A stretch of 64,000 bases of DNA from Mammaliicoccus sciuri (GTDB taxonomy: Bacteria > Bacillota > Bacilli > Staphylococcales > Staphylococcaceae), in contig NZ_PPQD01000026.1 of the NCBI RefSeq assembly GCF_002901825.1, positions 1 through 64,000 on the forward strand, written 5' to 3'. The notes beneath the pieces were generated by a model, which was not told the origin of the DNA, ran no database searches, and was given only the letters and a program-made list of their open reading frames with translations. This document shows positions 55,310-63,990 of this stretch, in pieces (the first letter of the stretch is position 1; each line of letters starts with the position of its first letter). The translations under genes and the position numbers were made by a program.

Positions 55310-56908
55310 ATGAAACAGTCAAAAGAAAATACAGACAGGCATAATAATAAGACAACATTAGTATTTTGGGTATCAATGTCTATTATATTATTAGTGACTT
55401 TAATTGCTGGAATTTTTCCAAATGGTTTTGGTAAATACGCTAATATATTATATACATTTATATCTAACAGTACAGGATGGTTATTCTTAATCATCGTATT
55501 CGTTTTAGATATTTTTTTAATTGGGTTAGCCATAACAAGGTTTGGTCGATTTAAACTCGGTAGAGACGACGAAGAACCAGAATTCTCATTTATATCATGG
55601 GTCGGCATGTTATTCTCTGCTGGTCTCGGTGTCGGGATTGTATTCTGGGGTGTAGCTGAACCAATGACACATTACTTAAAATCACCACTTCCAAATGAAG
55701 TAGATGGCTCTACATTAGAATCAGCTCGACTTGCAATGGGTTATACATTTTTCCATTGGGGCATTTCACAATGGTCTATCTTTGCAATGGCAGGGCTTAT
55801 AGTAGCTTACTTCCAATTTAGAAAAAGAAGAGACGGTTTAATATCTACAGCAATGGAACCTGTATTTGGTGAAACTTATAAAAAACCATTCAGAAATATT
55901 ATCGATATCCTAGCGATAGTCGCAACAGTCATGGGTATTGCGACTTCAATTGGTCTCGGTATAATGCAAATTGGCGGCGGACTTCATCATGTTTTTGATA
56001 TTCCTAATAATAATTGGACTAAAATTATCATCACCGTCATTATGACCGTACTATTTCTTGGATCAGCAGCATCAGGTCTTAATAAAGGTGTTAAATGGCT
56101 AAGTAATGCTAACATATTTATTTGTTTTGCTTTACTTATATTTATACTTATTTTAGGACCGACACAATTTATATTTGAAACATTTACAGTTGCTATAGGT
56201 GACTATATTACAAACTTTGTACAATATAGTTTAAGATTAAATCCTTATGAAGGCGACAATTCTTGGATTCAACAATGGACTGTGTTCTATTGGGCATGGG
56301 TCATTGCTTGGTCTCCATTTATCGGAGGATTTGTAGCCAGAGTATCAAGAGGCAGAACGATTAGAGAATTTGTAATTGGTGTGTTAATTATTCCACCACT
56401 TATTTCATTTAGTTGGATTGCCACTTTCGGTGGAACGGCCATGTATTTAGTTATTAATAAAGGTGCTTCTATTGCGGAAGATGTCAAAGGAGATTATACA
56501 GTTGCACTATTCTCTCTATTATCTAACTTCCCATTTTACGAAGCAACAAGTATTCTAGCAATAATATTAATCTTCTTGTTCCTTGTTACAAGTGCGGATT
56601 CAACTACTTTTATCTTATCAAGTATGTCTGATAAAGGTTCAATCGTACCGCCATTCAAGTATAAATTAGTTTGGGGAATATTAATTGGTGCAATTTCAGT
56701 TGCCATGACATTAGCAGGTGGTTTAGAAAGTTTACAAACCGCTTCTGTCGTTGCCGGTCTACCATTCGCTTTTATACTATTCTTAATGATGTTCTCAATC
56801 ATGAAAGCATTACGTAGAGAACCATCTAAACATTTCAAAATGACTTATATAGATGATGACACAGATTTCTCTAAGTCATTAGAAGAACGTGAAGAAGAAG
56901 AAAAATAA
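55310..56908 (+). CDS. BCCT family betaine/carnitine/choline transporter
   Basis: 532-residue membrane protein with about 12 transmembrane helices. BCCT hallmarks are GLGVGIVFWGVAEPMTHY (start of TM3, substrate/ion region) and FYWAWVIAWSPFIGGFVAR followed by SRGRTIREF. It imports osmoprotectants or choline with sodium or proton coupling. The charged C-terminal tail is short. AAGGGGGATATTA precedes the ATG and a terminator follows. The exact solute cannot be read from the sequence. Confidence 0.93.
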   Translation: MKQSKENTDRHNNKTTLVFWVSMSIILLVTLIAGIFPNGFGKYANILYTFISNSTGWLFLIIVFVLDIFLIGLAITRFGRFKLGRDDEEPEFSFISWVGMLFSAGLGVGIVFWGVAEPMTHYLKSPLPNEVDGSTLESARLAMGYTFFHWGISQWSIFAMAGLIVAYFQFRKRRDGLISTAMEPVFGETYKKPFRNIIDILAIVATVMGIATSIGLGIMQIGGGLHHVFDIPNNNWTKIIITVIMTVLFLGSAASGLNKGVKWLSNANIFICFALLIFILILGPTQFIFETFTVAIGDYITNFVQYSLRLNPYEGDNSWIQQWTVFYWAWVIAWSPFIGGFVARVSRGRTIREFVIGVLIIPPLISFSWIATFGGTAMYLVINKGASIAEDVKGDYTVALFSLLSNFPFYEATSILAIILIFLFLVTSADSTTFILSSMSDKGSIVPPFKYKLVWGILIGAISVAMTLAGGLESLQTASVVAGLPFAFILFLMMFSIMKALRREPSKHFKMTYIDDDTDFSKSLEEREEEEK

Positions 56909-56914
56909 TTAAAA

Positions 56915-56957
56915 TAGGCACCATTCATTGTTTAAATTAATGAATGGTGCCTTTTTG
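56915..56957. terminator. Intrinsic terminator after the BCCT gene
   Basis: AGGCACCATTCATT (56916-56929) pairs perfectly with AATGAATGGTGCCT and is followed by T5. It is shared with the converging lipid operon. Confidence 0.9.
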
Positions 56958-56976
56958 ATTGTCGTAACTTCATAAT

Positions 56977-57513
56977 TTAAAACGAATGGATCGAAAAATA
57001 TACCCAATAGACGATTATCCATACGATCAACCATAGTAATATTTTTATATATCGATTAACGTTTTTAAACATAATATGACTGAGTACATATGCTAGATAG
57101 CTCGTTAATATAAATCTCAAGAGTCTTGCAATGAAACTTACGAGTATAAATACAATAAATGATATACCTTCGTGATAGCTCATCATTGCATAAAGTTTAT
57201 ATGGAACACCAAATAAAGGTGCTTCTATTAATCCGAGCACACCTTTATATTCTAATGAATGTATCACATGTTCTATCATATAAGGATGAATACCAGGAAT
57301 CTTAATCATGATTATTTCAACAAAGTGCAAATGTTGAATTGAAATAATGTAAACGATGATACCACCTAGAACTGCACCTATAATTGCAATCAGATTTGCA
57401 CATAATAATTTAAATTTACTTTTTTGCATGATTGCATAATAAGTTAAAGCAACATCAGGGATAATAAAGAAAACAATTGCTTCAAGAAAAGCCAATATAA
57501 ATATGATTACCAT
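56977..57513 (-). CDS. VTT/DedA-like (YqaA-type) integral membrane protein
   Basis: 178-residue membrane protein with four or five helices. An amphipathic start (FLEAIVFFIIPDVALTYYAI) leads to a helix with AIIGAVLGGIIVYI, a central EAPLFGVPYKLYA, then SFIARLLRFILTSYLAYVL. The glycine-rich helix, the P-Y-K re-entrant-like segment and the Arg-rich last helix recall the VTT/DedA fold, whose members flip lipids. The similarity is partial, so I rate it as probable only. It overlaps the plsC-like gene by 7 nt and is the last gene of the lipid operon. Confidence 0.6.
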   Translation of the reverse strand: MVIIFILAFLEAIVFFIIPDVALTYYAIMQKSKFKLLCANLIAIIGAVLGGIIVYIISIQHLHFVEIIMIKIPGIHPYMIEHVIHSLEYKGVLGLIEAPLFGVPYKLYAMMSYHEGISFIVFILVSFIARLLRFILTSYLAYVLSHIMFKNVNRYIKILLWLIVWIIVYWVYFSIHSF

Positions 57514-58136
57514 TCTTTAAAATCACCTTCATTTCTGAGTTCATTCATTCGTTCATTAAGCTCATCCATAAATGCTTTTCTATTCTCATTAAATAAAAAT
57601 GGACGCCCTACAAAAATATCAACAAAGAATGGTACAAATAGTTTTGAGCCTTTTGGTAATGATTTTCCTAAACCATGTAGAAACAAAGGTTGTATAGGAA
57701 TGTTTGGTCGTTCTCTCATTAAATAATAAATGCCCGATTTATACTTTGATAACTTTTCAGGTTCTCCTCTACTTCCCTCCGGATATAAGATAATAATACT
57801 ACCTTCATCTAAAGCATCAACAATTGGTTCAAATAATCCTTTAATATCTCTCGTCATTTTTCGCTCTATTGGTATGATTCTCATAATATTCATGGAAAAC
57901 CATTTTAATAGTTTGTTTTTTAGAAAATAATCACCTGCTGCTACAGGTCGTGCTTTCTTAAACCCTTCTCCTTGAAACAATGAAAGTAGTACAAGTGTAT
58001 CTAAATGTGAATTATGATTGGCAATAATCACAATAGGACCTTTTTTAGGTAACCATTCTCGTCTACGTATATTTAATCCTAAAACAATTAAAATAATTGG
58101 CTTAATGATACATGTATATATAATGAGTCTTAACAT
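57507..58136 (-). CDS. 1-acyl-sn-glycerol-3-phosphate acyltransferase (PlsC-like)
   Basis: 209-residue acyltransferase. The catalytic block is ANHNSHLDTLVLLSL near residue 38 and the substrate block IILYPEGSRGEP near 125. An N-terminal membrane helix is present. PlsC-type enzymes acylate lysophosphatidic acid or related lysolipids. It follows the cdsA-like gene by 13 nt in an accessory lipid operon, so it may act on a special lipid rather than in bulk synthesis. Confidence 0.88.
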   Translation of the reverse strand: MLRLIIYTCIIKPIILIVLGLNIRRREWLPKKGPIVIIANHNSHLDTLVLLSLFQGEGFKKARPVAAGDYFLKNKLLKWFSMNIMRIIPIERKMTRDIKGLFEPIVDALDEGSIIILYPEGSRGEPEKLSKYKSGIYYLMRERPNIPIQPLFLHGLGKSLPKGSKLFVPFFVDIFVGRPFLFNENRKAFMDELNERMNELRNEGDFKEW

Positions 58137-58149
58137 ATCGGTTCACCCC

Positions 58150-59088
58150 TTAAAAGTAAAAGAACCTTACAAAGTGGAAGAAGAGTGGTGCTGTGTACGT
58201 TAAAGAATCTACTCTATCCAAAATACCGCCATGACCTGGTATTGTTTGAGAAGTATCTTTAATATTTAAATCTCTTTTTAAAGCTGAAATATTCACATCT
58301 CCCACAAATCCCATAATACTAATATATAAACCTGCTACAATCATGCCTAATAATGTGAATGGCGTTAATAATGGTGCTAAACATAACGATAGAATTGTCG
58401 TTGAAATAATCCCTCCAACAAAACCTTCCCAAGTCTTGTTCGGACTCACTTTAGGTACAATTTTGTGTTTACCAAATGCTTTACCAAACAGAAATTGAAA
58501 AACATCATTTGCTTGCGTTAATATAACTAAAAATAAAACAAGGCTCGCACCGGGTACTGAACTTTTTTCGCCAGGTAAGACAATTAAATATGCTAAATGA
58601 CTTAAACTAAACACCATCAACATCATGCCCCATTGTACAGATCCCATTGATTGTAAAAACCCTTTTGTTTCACCTATCAATATAGCTTGTATCGATATAA
58701 ATAAGAACATATATACCGGTATAAAAATAATAAACATGCCATAAAACCCAAAATAGATAAATGTAAATTGAATCGGTATAGATAAGTACGCCCAGAATAA
58801 TACAGCTCTATGACTACGATTCGTAGGTATTAGAGAAAAGTACTCTTTCAAAGCTAAAAAACAAAGTAAGCCAAGAAAAATCAATGACATAGTAGAGTGA
58901 ATGACTAAGGCGATTGTAAAGATAATACACATACTCCACCATGATTTAATTCTTAATCTAATTTCAGTGAAGTCTTTTTCAGGATATCGTTTCGTTAAAT
59001 AAATACTAATCAAACTGGATAATACGAGTACGATAAATACCCCAATCATAACAATCAGCATTTCTGAAGATATCTTCCCTAAGTTCAT
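58150..59088 (-). CDS. Phosphatidate cytidylyltransferase-like protein (CdsA/YnbB family)
   Basis: 312-residue membrane protein with about eight helices. The C-terminal CdsA signature is intact: SALKRDLNIKDTSQTIPGHG followed by GILDRVDSL. It would make CDP-diacylglycerol from phosphatidate and CTP. A housekeeping cdsA is expected elsewhere near uppS, so this is a paralogue. It overlaps the upstream CDP-alcohol phosphotransferase by 4 nt, an order like E. coli ynbA-ynbB. Confidence 0.88.
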   Translation of the reverse strand: MNLGKISSEMLIVMIGVFIVLVLSSLISIYLTKRYPEKDFTEIRLRIKSWWSMCIIFTIALVIHSTMSLIFLGLLCFLALKEYFSLIPTNRSHRAVLFWAYLSIPIQFTFIYFGFYGMFIIFIPVYMFLFISIQAILIGETKGFLQSMGSVQWGMMLMVFSLSHLAYLIVLPGEKSSVPGASLVLFLVILTQANDVFQFLFGKAFGKHKIVPKVSPNKTWEGFVGGIISTTILSLCLAPLLTPFTLLGMIVAGLYISIMGFVGDVNISALKRDLNIKDTSQTIPGHGGILDRVDSLTYTAPLFFHFVRFFYF

Positions 59089-59693
59089 GATTTAACCTCC
59101 TTCAACCCATTTGTTATTCGATTATAAATATTGATTAACATGAGTATTGAACAAACATAAAACACAAAATGTAAATAAGGTATGATATTTAAATGAACAA
59201 AAATCAAGAAACTGATGAAACCTACAATAAATGCTCGGTCACTTTTACCCATCGGACCGTCATATCTTCTTGAACTACCTATCACTCGAACAGTTACACC
59301 AGCCATTTCACTAATGATTGATAAACTGATAAACAACATAATACCTATTCCATAATCTTCAGCAATAAACACGAATGGTATAAATAGAAATAAATCACTT
59401 ATAACATCCCCTAATTCATTCAACAAGAACCCTAAATGAGATTTCATTTGATATTTTTTTGCCATTACACCATCAATTGCATTTAAAGCCATTCTTACAA
59501 ACATCACGATAGGCATTAAAATATAAATCCATTTGTTTTCATGAAATATACTTAAAATAATTCCCGTTACGATAGATAACACTAATGCTAATATTGTAAC
59601 TTGATTTGGTGTCATTCCGATTTTTCTCATCCAGTCAACGATAGGCATTAATAGTTGCTGAAATTTCGGCTTTATTTCGTATATGCTAATCAA
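59085..59693 (-). CDS. CDP-alcohol phosphatidyltransferase family protein (YnbA-like)
   Basis: 202-residue protein with about six helices. The CDP-alcohol phosphotransferase motif reads DGVMAKKYQMKSHLG, then FLLNELGD. Compared with DG-x2-AR-x8-G-x3-D-x3-D it has Lys for Arg and Asn for the third Asp. An N-E-L-G-D version is, from memory, shared by the YnbA-like subfamily. The alcohol acceptor is unknown. I choose a TTG at 59693, about 9 nt after GAGGGAG; an in-frame ATG at 59726 is the alternative. It heads the four-gene lipid operon. Confidence 0.82.
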   Translation of the reverse strand: MISIYEIKPKFQQLLMPIVDWMRKIGMTPNQVTILALVLSIVTGIILSIFHENKWIYILMPIVMFVRMALNAIDGVMAKKYQMKSHLGFLLNELGDVISDLFLFIPFVFIAEDYGIGIMLFISLSIISEMAGVTVRVIGSSRRYDGPMGKSDRAFIVGFISFLIFVHLNIIPYLHFVFYVCSILMLINIYNRITNGLKEVKS

Positions 59694-59777
59694 AATATAA
59701 GCTCCCTCATTTATACTTGGTATCATCTTATCGTGTAATTATACATTTTTTGCAATATATTTCTAAAAACCATTAAT

Positions 59778-59806
59778 TTATCATATACAATTTTTTATAG
59801 TATAAT
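59778..59806 (+). promoter_or_regulatory. Probable coaW promoter
   Basis: TTATCA (59778-59783), 17 nt, TATAAT (59801-59806), about 38 nt before the GTG start of coaW. Confidence 0.6.
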
Positions 59807-59843
59807 AACGATAATTATTTACTTTTCTAGATGAGGTGTTCGT

Positions 59844-60641
59844 GTGAAAATTGGTATTGATGCAGGTGGTACTTTAATTAAAGTCGTAACTGAATTAAAT
59901 AATGAAAGAACGTATCAAAAATGGTTAGCAACTGACATTGATCAAGTTGCAGATTGGTTAAATCAATTAGATGATGTTCAAGTATCGATTACAGGTGGTA
60001 AAGCACAATACTTAGACTCATGCATTAAACATCAAGCAAAACGTAGTATTGAATTTGATGCGACTTATAAAGGAATTCAAATATTTTTAAAAGAGAACAA
60101 TATAGATCTTGAAACATATATATTCTCGAATGTCGGTACAGGTACTTCTATTCATTACGCTACTACTGATCATCAAGAACGTGCAGGCGGTACAGGAGCT
60201 GGTGGTGGTATGATACAAGGTTTAAGTTATTTACTGACTCAAATTAGTGATTATGATGAACTTGTTCAAACAGCTTTAAATGGGGATCGAGATAAAATAG
60301 ATTTAAAAGTTAAACATATTTATAAAGGTGATAACACCCCTATTTCTGGAGAATTAACTGCTGCTAACTTTGGACATGTATTACAACATATGAACGGTGA
60401 ATTTCCAAATGCTGATCGATTAGCAGCTGTAATGGGTATTGTAGGAGAAACAGTCACAACCGTATCCATTCATGCCGCAAGACAGTACAATACAGAAAAC
60501 GTTGTGTTTATTGGATCTTCATTTGTTAAAAATGAACTACTCAAAAATATCGTCGTTGATTACACGATTTTAAGAGGTCTAAAACCATACTTCATTGAAA
60601 ATGGTGAATTTTCAGGGGCGCTCGGTTCAATATATTGTTAA
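59844..60641 (+). CDS. coaW: Type II pantothenate kinase
   Basis: 265-residue ASKHA-fold kinase beginning with GTG and MKIGIDAGGTLIKVV, with SNVGTGTSIHYA, GGTGAGGGMIQGLSYLL and VVFIGSSFVKNELL. It phosphorylates pantothenate in CoA synthesis. Staphylococci use this eukaryote-like form, which escapes CoA feedback. It is the first gene of a unit with the pentapeptide and TrmB-type genes, spaced by 11-18 nt. Confidence 0.96.
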   Translation: MKIGIDAGGTLIKVVTELNNERTYQKWLATDIDQVADWLNQLDDVQVSITGGKAQYLDSCIKHQAKRSIEFDATYKGIQIFLKENNIDLETYIFSNVGTGTSIHYATTDHQERAGGTGAGGGMIQGLSYLLTQISDYDELVQTALNGDRDKIDLKVKHIYKGDNTPISGELTAANFGHVLQHMNGEFPNADRLAAVMGIVGETVTTVSIHAARQYNTENVVFIGSSFVKNELLKNIVVDYTILRGLKPYFIENGEFSGALGSIYC

Positions 60642-60659
60642 ACATTAAGGAGCATTAAT

Positions 60660-61289
60660 ATGAAAATTATAGAACCTAAACTACGCAATGAATTTGAATA
60701 TGAAGAAGAAAATAATGTAACACTCTATCAATCTTCGTATGACTTATACTTTGATAAAGCATTGATTCAATTAGATGAAGAAACGAGTCAAATCGATACA
60801 ATGTATTTCAATCAATGTACATTTGAATCTGTTGATTTCACTAAAATTCACGGATTAGATATTATATTTAAAGGATGCGACCTTTCAAACTGTATATTCA
60901 GCGAATCCTCTCTTAATAGAGTACACTTCAAAGACTGTCGAATGATCGGTGCTAACTTTACGGACGTTAAACTGAAGCATGTACAATTTTCTAATTGTCA
61001 GTTGAAAATGAGTCAATTTCAAAATTGTAACTTAGATCACGTGTTATTTAACGATAATCAAATGTCAGAAACATACCTTTCATTCTGTACTCAAAAATCT
61101 GTCGCAATTGAAGGATGCGCACTAGAATCTCTTGAAGTTGTTGAAACATCATTAAAAGACATTGATTTATCGTCCAATACAATCGAACAACTTGTTGTAC
61201 AACCTAATGACTTAAAAGGTGCAACAGTTTCTGAATTTCAAGCATATGATATACTTCCGTTATTCGGGGTTAACGTAACATCAAACTAG
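60660..61289 (+). CDS. Pentapeptide-repeat protein
   Basis: 209-residue protein made of tandem five-residue repeats from about 45 to 190. Phe or Leu recurs in the centre: FNQCTFESVDFTKI, CDLSNCIFSES, CRMIGANFTDVKL, LKMSQFQNCNLDH. This predicts a right-handed quadrilateral beta helix. Some such proteins (Qnr, MfpA) mimic DNA and shield gyrase. Nothing here proves that role. It has no signal peptide. AAGGAGCATTAAT precedes the ATG. Confidence 0.85.
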   Translation: MKIIEPKLRNEFEYEEENNVTLYQSSYDLYFDKALIQLDEETSQIDTMYFNQCTFESVDFTKIHGLDIIFKGCDLSNCIFSESSLNRVHFKDCRMIGANFTDVKLKHVQFSNCQLKMSQFQNCNLDHVLFNDNQMSETYLSFCTQKSVAIEGCALESLEVVETSLKDIDLSSNTIEQLVVQPNDLKGATVSEFQAYDILPLFGVNVTSN

Positions 61290-61300
61290 AAGGTGACAAT

Positions 61301-62071
61301 ATGAATCAAATGATAGACATTTTAAAACGCTTTGGATTAAGTGAATATGGCTCTAAAGCTTATATCGCCCTTGTTCAAAATCCAGGCATAACAGCTTATA
61401 AACTAAGTGAAATATCAAGCGTACCACGATCAAAAATTTATGAAGCACTCAATAAACTTGATGAACAAGGACTCGCTTATTTCAATTTACAAGACCAAAA
61501 GAAATACTACTATGCCCTATCACCAAAACAAACCATTCAACTATTTGAAAAAAAGCAAAATGAAGAACTCCTTCAACTCGAACAAGAAATCAATAAATTA
61601 AATATCGTAACAGACAATGCACCAATTCAAATAGAAGTCTTAACGAATGAATCAACAATCATCGATACCGTAACATCTGCAATTAAACAAGCTAAAAGAC
61701 AAATAACCGTTTCAATATGGCCAGACTTATATGACATCTTAACAAACCATGTCTCAGAAGATATCCATATACAAGGAATCACATTCCAAGTCGACCAACC
61801 CTGCTATGATCTCATTAATCATCGTTATACAAACTACGTCAAAAGTTCATTAGCACTTAAACCATTTGTCGTAATCGTAGACGATGAACACATGATTTAC
61901 GGACAAACAGCAGAATCAAATATGCGTGCTTATATCAGTTATGACCACACACAAATAAAAATGATGAAAGACTACATTTGGCATGACGTCTTAGTCAATA
62001 AATATATTAGTAAATTTGAAGAAGATATAGAAGACGAAATAACCCTTAAGAGAAAAACCTTTTTCTCTTAA
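61301..62071 (+). CDS. TrmB family transcriptional regulator
   Basis: 256-residue regulator. The N-terminal winged helix contains FGLSEYGSKAYIALVQNPGI and SSVPRSKIYEALNKLDEQGL, the TrmB DNA-binding signature. A coiled coil (about 85-105) and a C-terminal sensor domain of PLD-like fold follow. Many members sense sugars, but no sugar genes lie nearby. GAAGGTGACAAT precedes the ATG. The terminator overlaps its final codons. Confidence 0.88.
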   Translation: MNQMIDILKRFGLSEYGSKAYIALVQNPGITAYKLSEISSVPRSKIYEALNKLDEQGLAYFNLQDQKKYYYALSPKQTIQLFEKKQNEELLQLEQEINKLNIVTDNAPIQIEVLTNESTIIDTVTSAIKQAKRQITVSIWPDLYDILTNHVSEDIHIQGITFQVDQPCYDLINHRYTNYVKSSLALKPFVVIVDDEHMIYGQTAESNMRAYISYDHTQIKMMKDYIWHDVLVNKYISKFEEDIEDEITLKRKTFFS

Positions 62072-62080
62072 GGGTTATTA
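62041..62080. terminator. Intrinsic terminator overlapping the end of the TrmB gene
   Basis: AACCCTTAAGAGAAAAA (62041-62057) is perfectly inverse to 62061-62077. It includes the TrmB stop codon and is followed by TTATTT. Confidence 0.82.
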
Positions 62081-62112
62081 TTTGGGATAAATGATTTTAC
62101 TACGTTGGGATG

Positions 62113-62136
62113 TAGTAACTACCTTAGTAGTTACTA
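62113..62136. repeat. 10-bp perfect inverted repeat in a convergent gap
   Basis: TAGTAACTAC (62113-62122), loop CTTA, GTAGTTACTA (62127-62136). No T-run follows on either strand. The sequence shares CTTAGT and GTTACTA with the array 2 units at 51441-51760. Confidence 0.55.
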
Positions 62137-62144
62137 ATAATGTA

Positions 62145-62678
62145 TCAAACAATCTTCCCACCGTCAACACGAATCGGTAAATATAATTTCTTCAACTTAT
62201 GGCCATTACGGTCGAGGTAAGCAAGTTCTAAATCATTTTCTCCATCAGGATCTATTGGTGTATAACTAAATGTAACTTGCCCCTCATATACATTATGCTT
62301 ATCAAAGTAAGGTCGATCCGGCATAAGTCTTTTACCTTTTTTCGTTTTAAAGTCAATAGACTGTTGCAAGATTTCATCATTAACACGTAAAAATAAACTT
62401 GCATCAATATTATTATAATATTTATCTGGATAGTCATTCTTTTTAACTATTTTGATATCAGCACTTAGAAATATTTCTTTATCTTTAACTTTATAACTCA
62501 AATTACTAAATTGCATCGTTCCAAAAGTTATATTATGCGTTTGATTGAGTTTAATTTTCTCTTCCTTAAATTCATAATCTTGAAATTCTGCGTTTACTTT
62601 ATGATACTGATTGAATCCTAATATAACGAGAACTAAAATTACAATTAAAGAAAATAATAGAATTACTTTATTTTTCAT
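62145..62678 (-). CDS. Hypothetical membrane-anchored extracytoplasmic protein
   Basis: 177-residue protein with an N-terminal hydrophobic segment (about 4-23) acting as anchor or signal, ending near KVNAEF. There is no lipobox. The rest looks like a beta-rich domain (ITFGTMQFSNLSYKVKDKEI, FLSADIKIV, SYTPIDPDGENDLELAYLD). I do not recognise the family. Its start overlaps the ABC ATPase stop by 4 nt, so it probably belongs to that transporter module. Confidence 0.7.
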   Translation of the reverse strand: MKNKVILLFSLIVILVLVILGFNQYHKVNAEFQDYEFKEEKIKLNQTHNITFGTMQFSNLSYKVKDKEIFLSADIKIVKKNDYPDKYYNNIDASLFLRVNDEILQQSIDFKTKKGKRLMPDRPYFDKHNVYEGQVTFSYTPIDPDGENDLELAYLDRNGHKLKKLYLPIRVDGGKIV

Positions 62679-63295
62679 TCTAATGCACCCGCTTCTATAT
62701 GAACAACCTCATCTACAATACTTTCTATGTCTTCAAATTGATGAGAAGCAATCAGTATTGTACATCCTTGCTGTTTTAATCTTTCAAGGATTTGAACAAG
62801 TTTCTCAATACTCTTTCTATCCAAAGCATTGGTAGGTTCATCTAAAACAATTAACTCTGGTTCTCCCATTAGCGTTTGAGCGATACCTACTTTTTGTTTC
62901 ATGCCTAGTGAATATTTTCTAACTTTTCTTTTATCCTTATAATCTAATCCAAGTTCTACTAAATATTTAGTCATTACATTGATATCTGTTATACCTTTTA
63001 ATGCAGCAATTAACTTAAGATTTTTTAAAGCTGTAAATTCAGTTATGATACTTGGTTTTTCAATAAACACGCCAACTTTAAGTGGATATTTCTCTCCAAA
63101 TTTAAGTGGTTTATTATTAATAATAACTTGCCCTTCAACTTTAATTAATCCTAAAATTGCTCTTAAAAGCATCGTCTTACCAGATCCATTACGTCCTTTA
63201 AATCCATAAACTTTCCCACGTTCGATTTCTAAATTAATATTATTCAGCAATAGATTACGCTGATGTTCTTTTGAAACATTTACTAACTTAATCAT
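62675..63295 (-). CDS. ABC transporter ATP-binding protein
   Basis: 206-residue ATPase with Walker A GRNGSGKTMLL (about 36-46), signature YSLGMKQKVGIAQ near 124, Walker B LIVLDEPTNALD and the switch His in ASHQFED. The short length is typical of export-type or lantibiotic-immunity-like ABC pairs. It overlaps the permease gene by 4 nt and the membrane-anchored gene by 4 nt. Confidence 0.93.
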   Translation of the reverse strand: MIKLVNVSKEHQRNLLLNNINLEIERGKVYGFKGRNGSGKTMLLRAILGLIKVEGQVIINNKPLKFGEKYPLKVGVFIEKPSIITEFTALKNLKLIAALKGITDINVMTKYLVELGLDYKDKRKVRKYSLGMKQKVGIAQTLMGEPELIVLDEPTNALDRKSIEKLVQILERLKQQGCTILIASHQFEDIESIVDEVVHIEAGALE

Positions 63296-63990
63296 TCTTC
63301 ATCATCACCTCTTTGGAATTTAATGTGATGATCACGTCCTAATTCAATAAACAACAACATATTCACCACAACAATAGATAGTGCACAACACAATAAATTT
63401 GTGTAAGATACACCTTGTATTCTTGAAAACAAAGATGCATTTAATATATTAATATCCAAATCAAACCTTGTTGTGGCAATTACCCACAATAACGATATCA
63501 TAAAGCTTATATAAAATTTATAAGCAATGTAAGTCCAAATAAATACAATCATTAAGAAATAAACACTCACTATTAAATATGATAAATGTATAGCATTAAT
63601 AGTAAATTCGCCTTCGATAAGAGAAATGATCAACCATATACTTATAATATAAATGAGACTTAAAATAAACGGGACTATAAGAAGAACCATCCATTTTCCA
63701 GCAATATTTAATAGCATTTGCCACTCTACAATATAATATTGATAAATAACGTGTATAAATCGATAAATGAAGATAATAGCAAGTACCATAATCATTATAT
63801 ATAACCCAGGTATTCTATATAAATGCATACTCAATTCAATGTCATTGTTACCTCGAAAAATAAATTCCCATAAACCAACTCTTATATATGGCTTAAACAA
63901 CAATAAAACTAAAATAAATATACCATTTATAATAATGAATATTTTCCATAAACTTTGAATGATGCCACCTATAAATTTTAAAATATTCAT
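63292..63990 (-). CDS. ABC transporter membrane protein, hypothetical (5' end possibly cut)
   Basis: At least 232 residues with six predicted transmembrane helices: about 10-32, 53-75, 92-115, 130-160, 160-175 and 200-220. The C-terminal charged tail is REKD-rich (LGRDHHIKFQRGDDEE). It has no ATPase motif, and it overlaps the ATPase gene, so it is the likely permease partner. An ATG lies at 63990. No stop or ribosome-binding site is visible in the last 10 bases, so the true start may lie outside the window. Confidence 0.75.
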   Translation of the reverse strand: MNILKFIGGIIQSLWKIFIIINGIFILVLLLFKPYIRVGLWEFIFRGNNDIELSMHLYRIPGLYIMIMVLAIIFIYRFIHVIYQYYIVEWQMLLNIAGKWMVLLIVPFILSLIYIISIWLIISLIEGEFTINAIHLSYLIVSVYFLMIVFIWTYIAYKFYISFMISLLWVIATTRFDLDINILNASLFSRIQGVSYTNLLCCALSIVVVNMLLFIELGRDHHIKFQRGDDEE

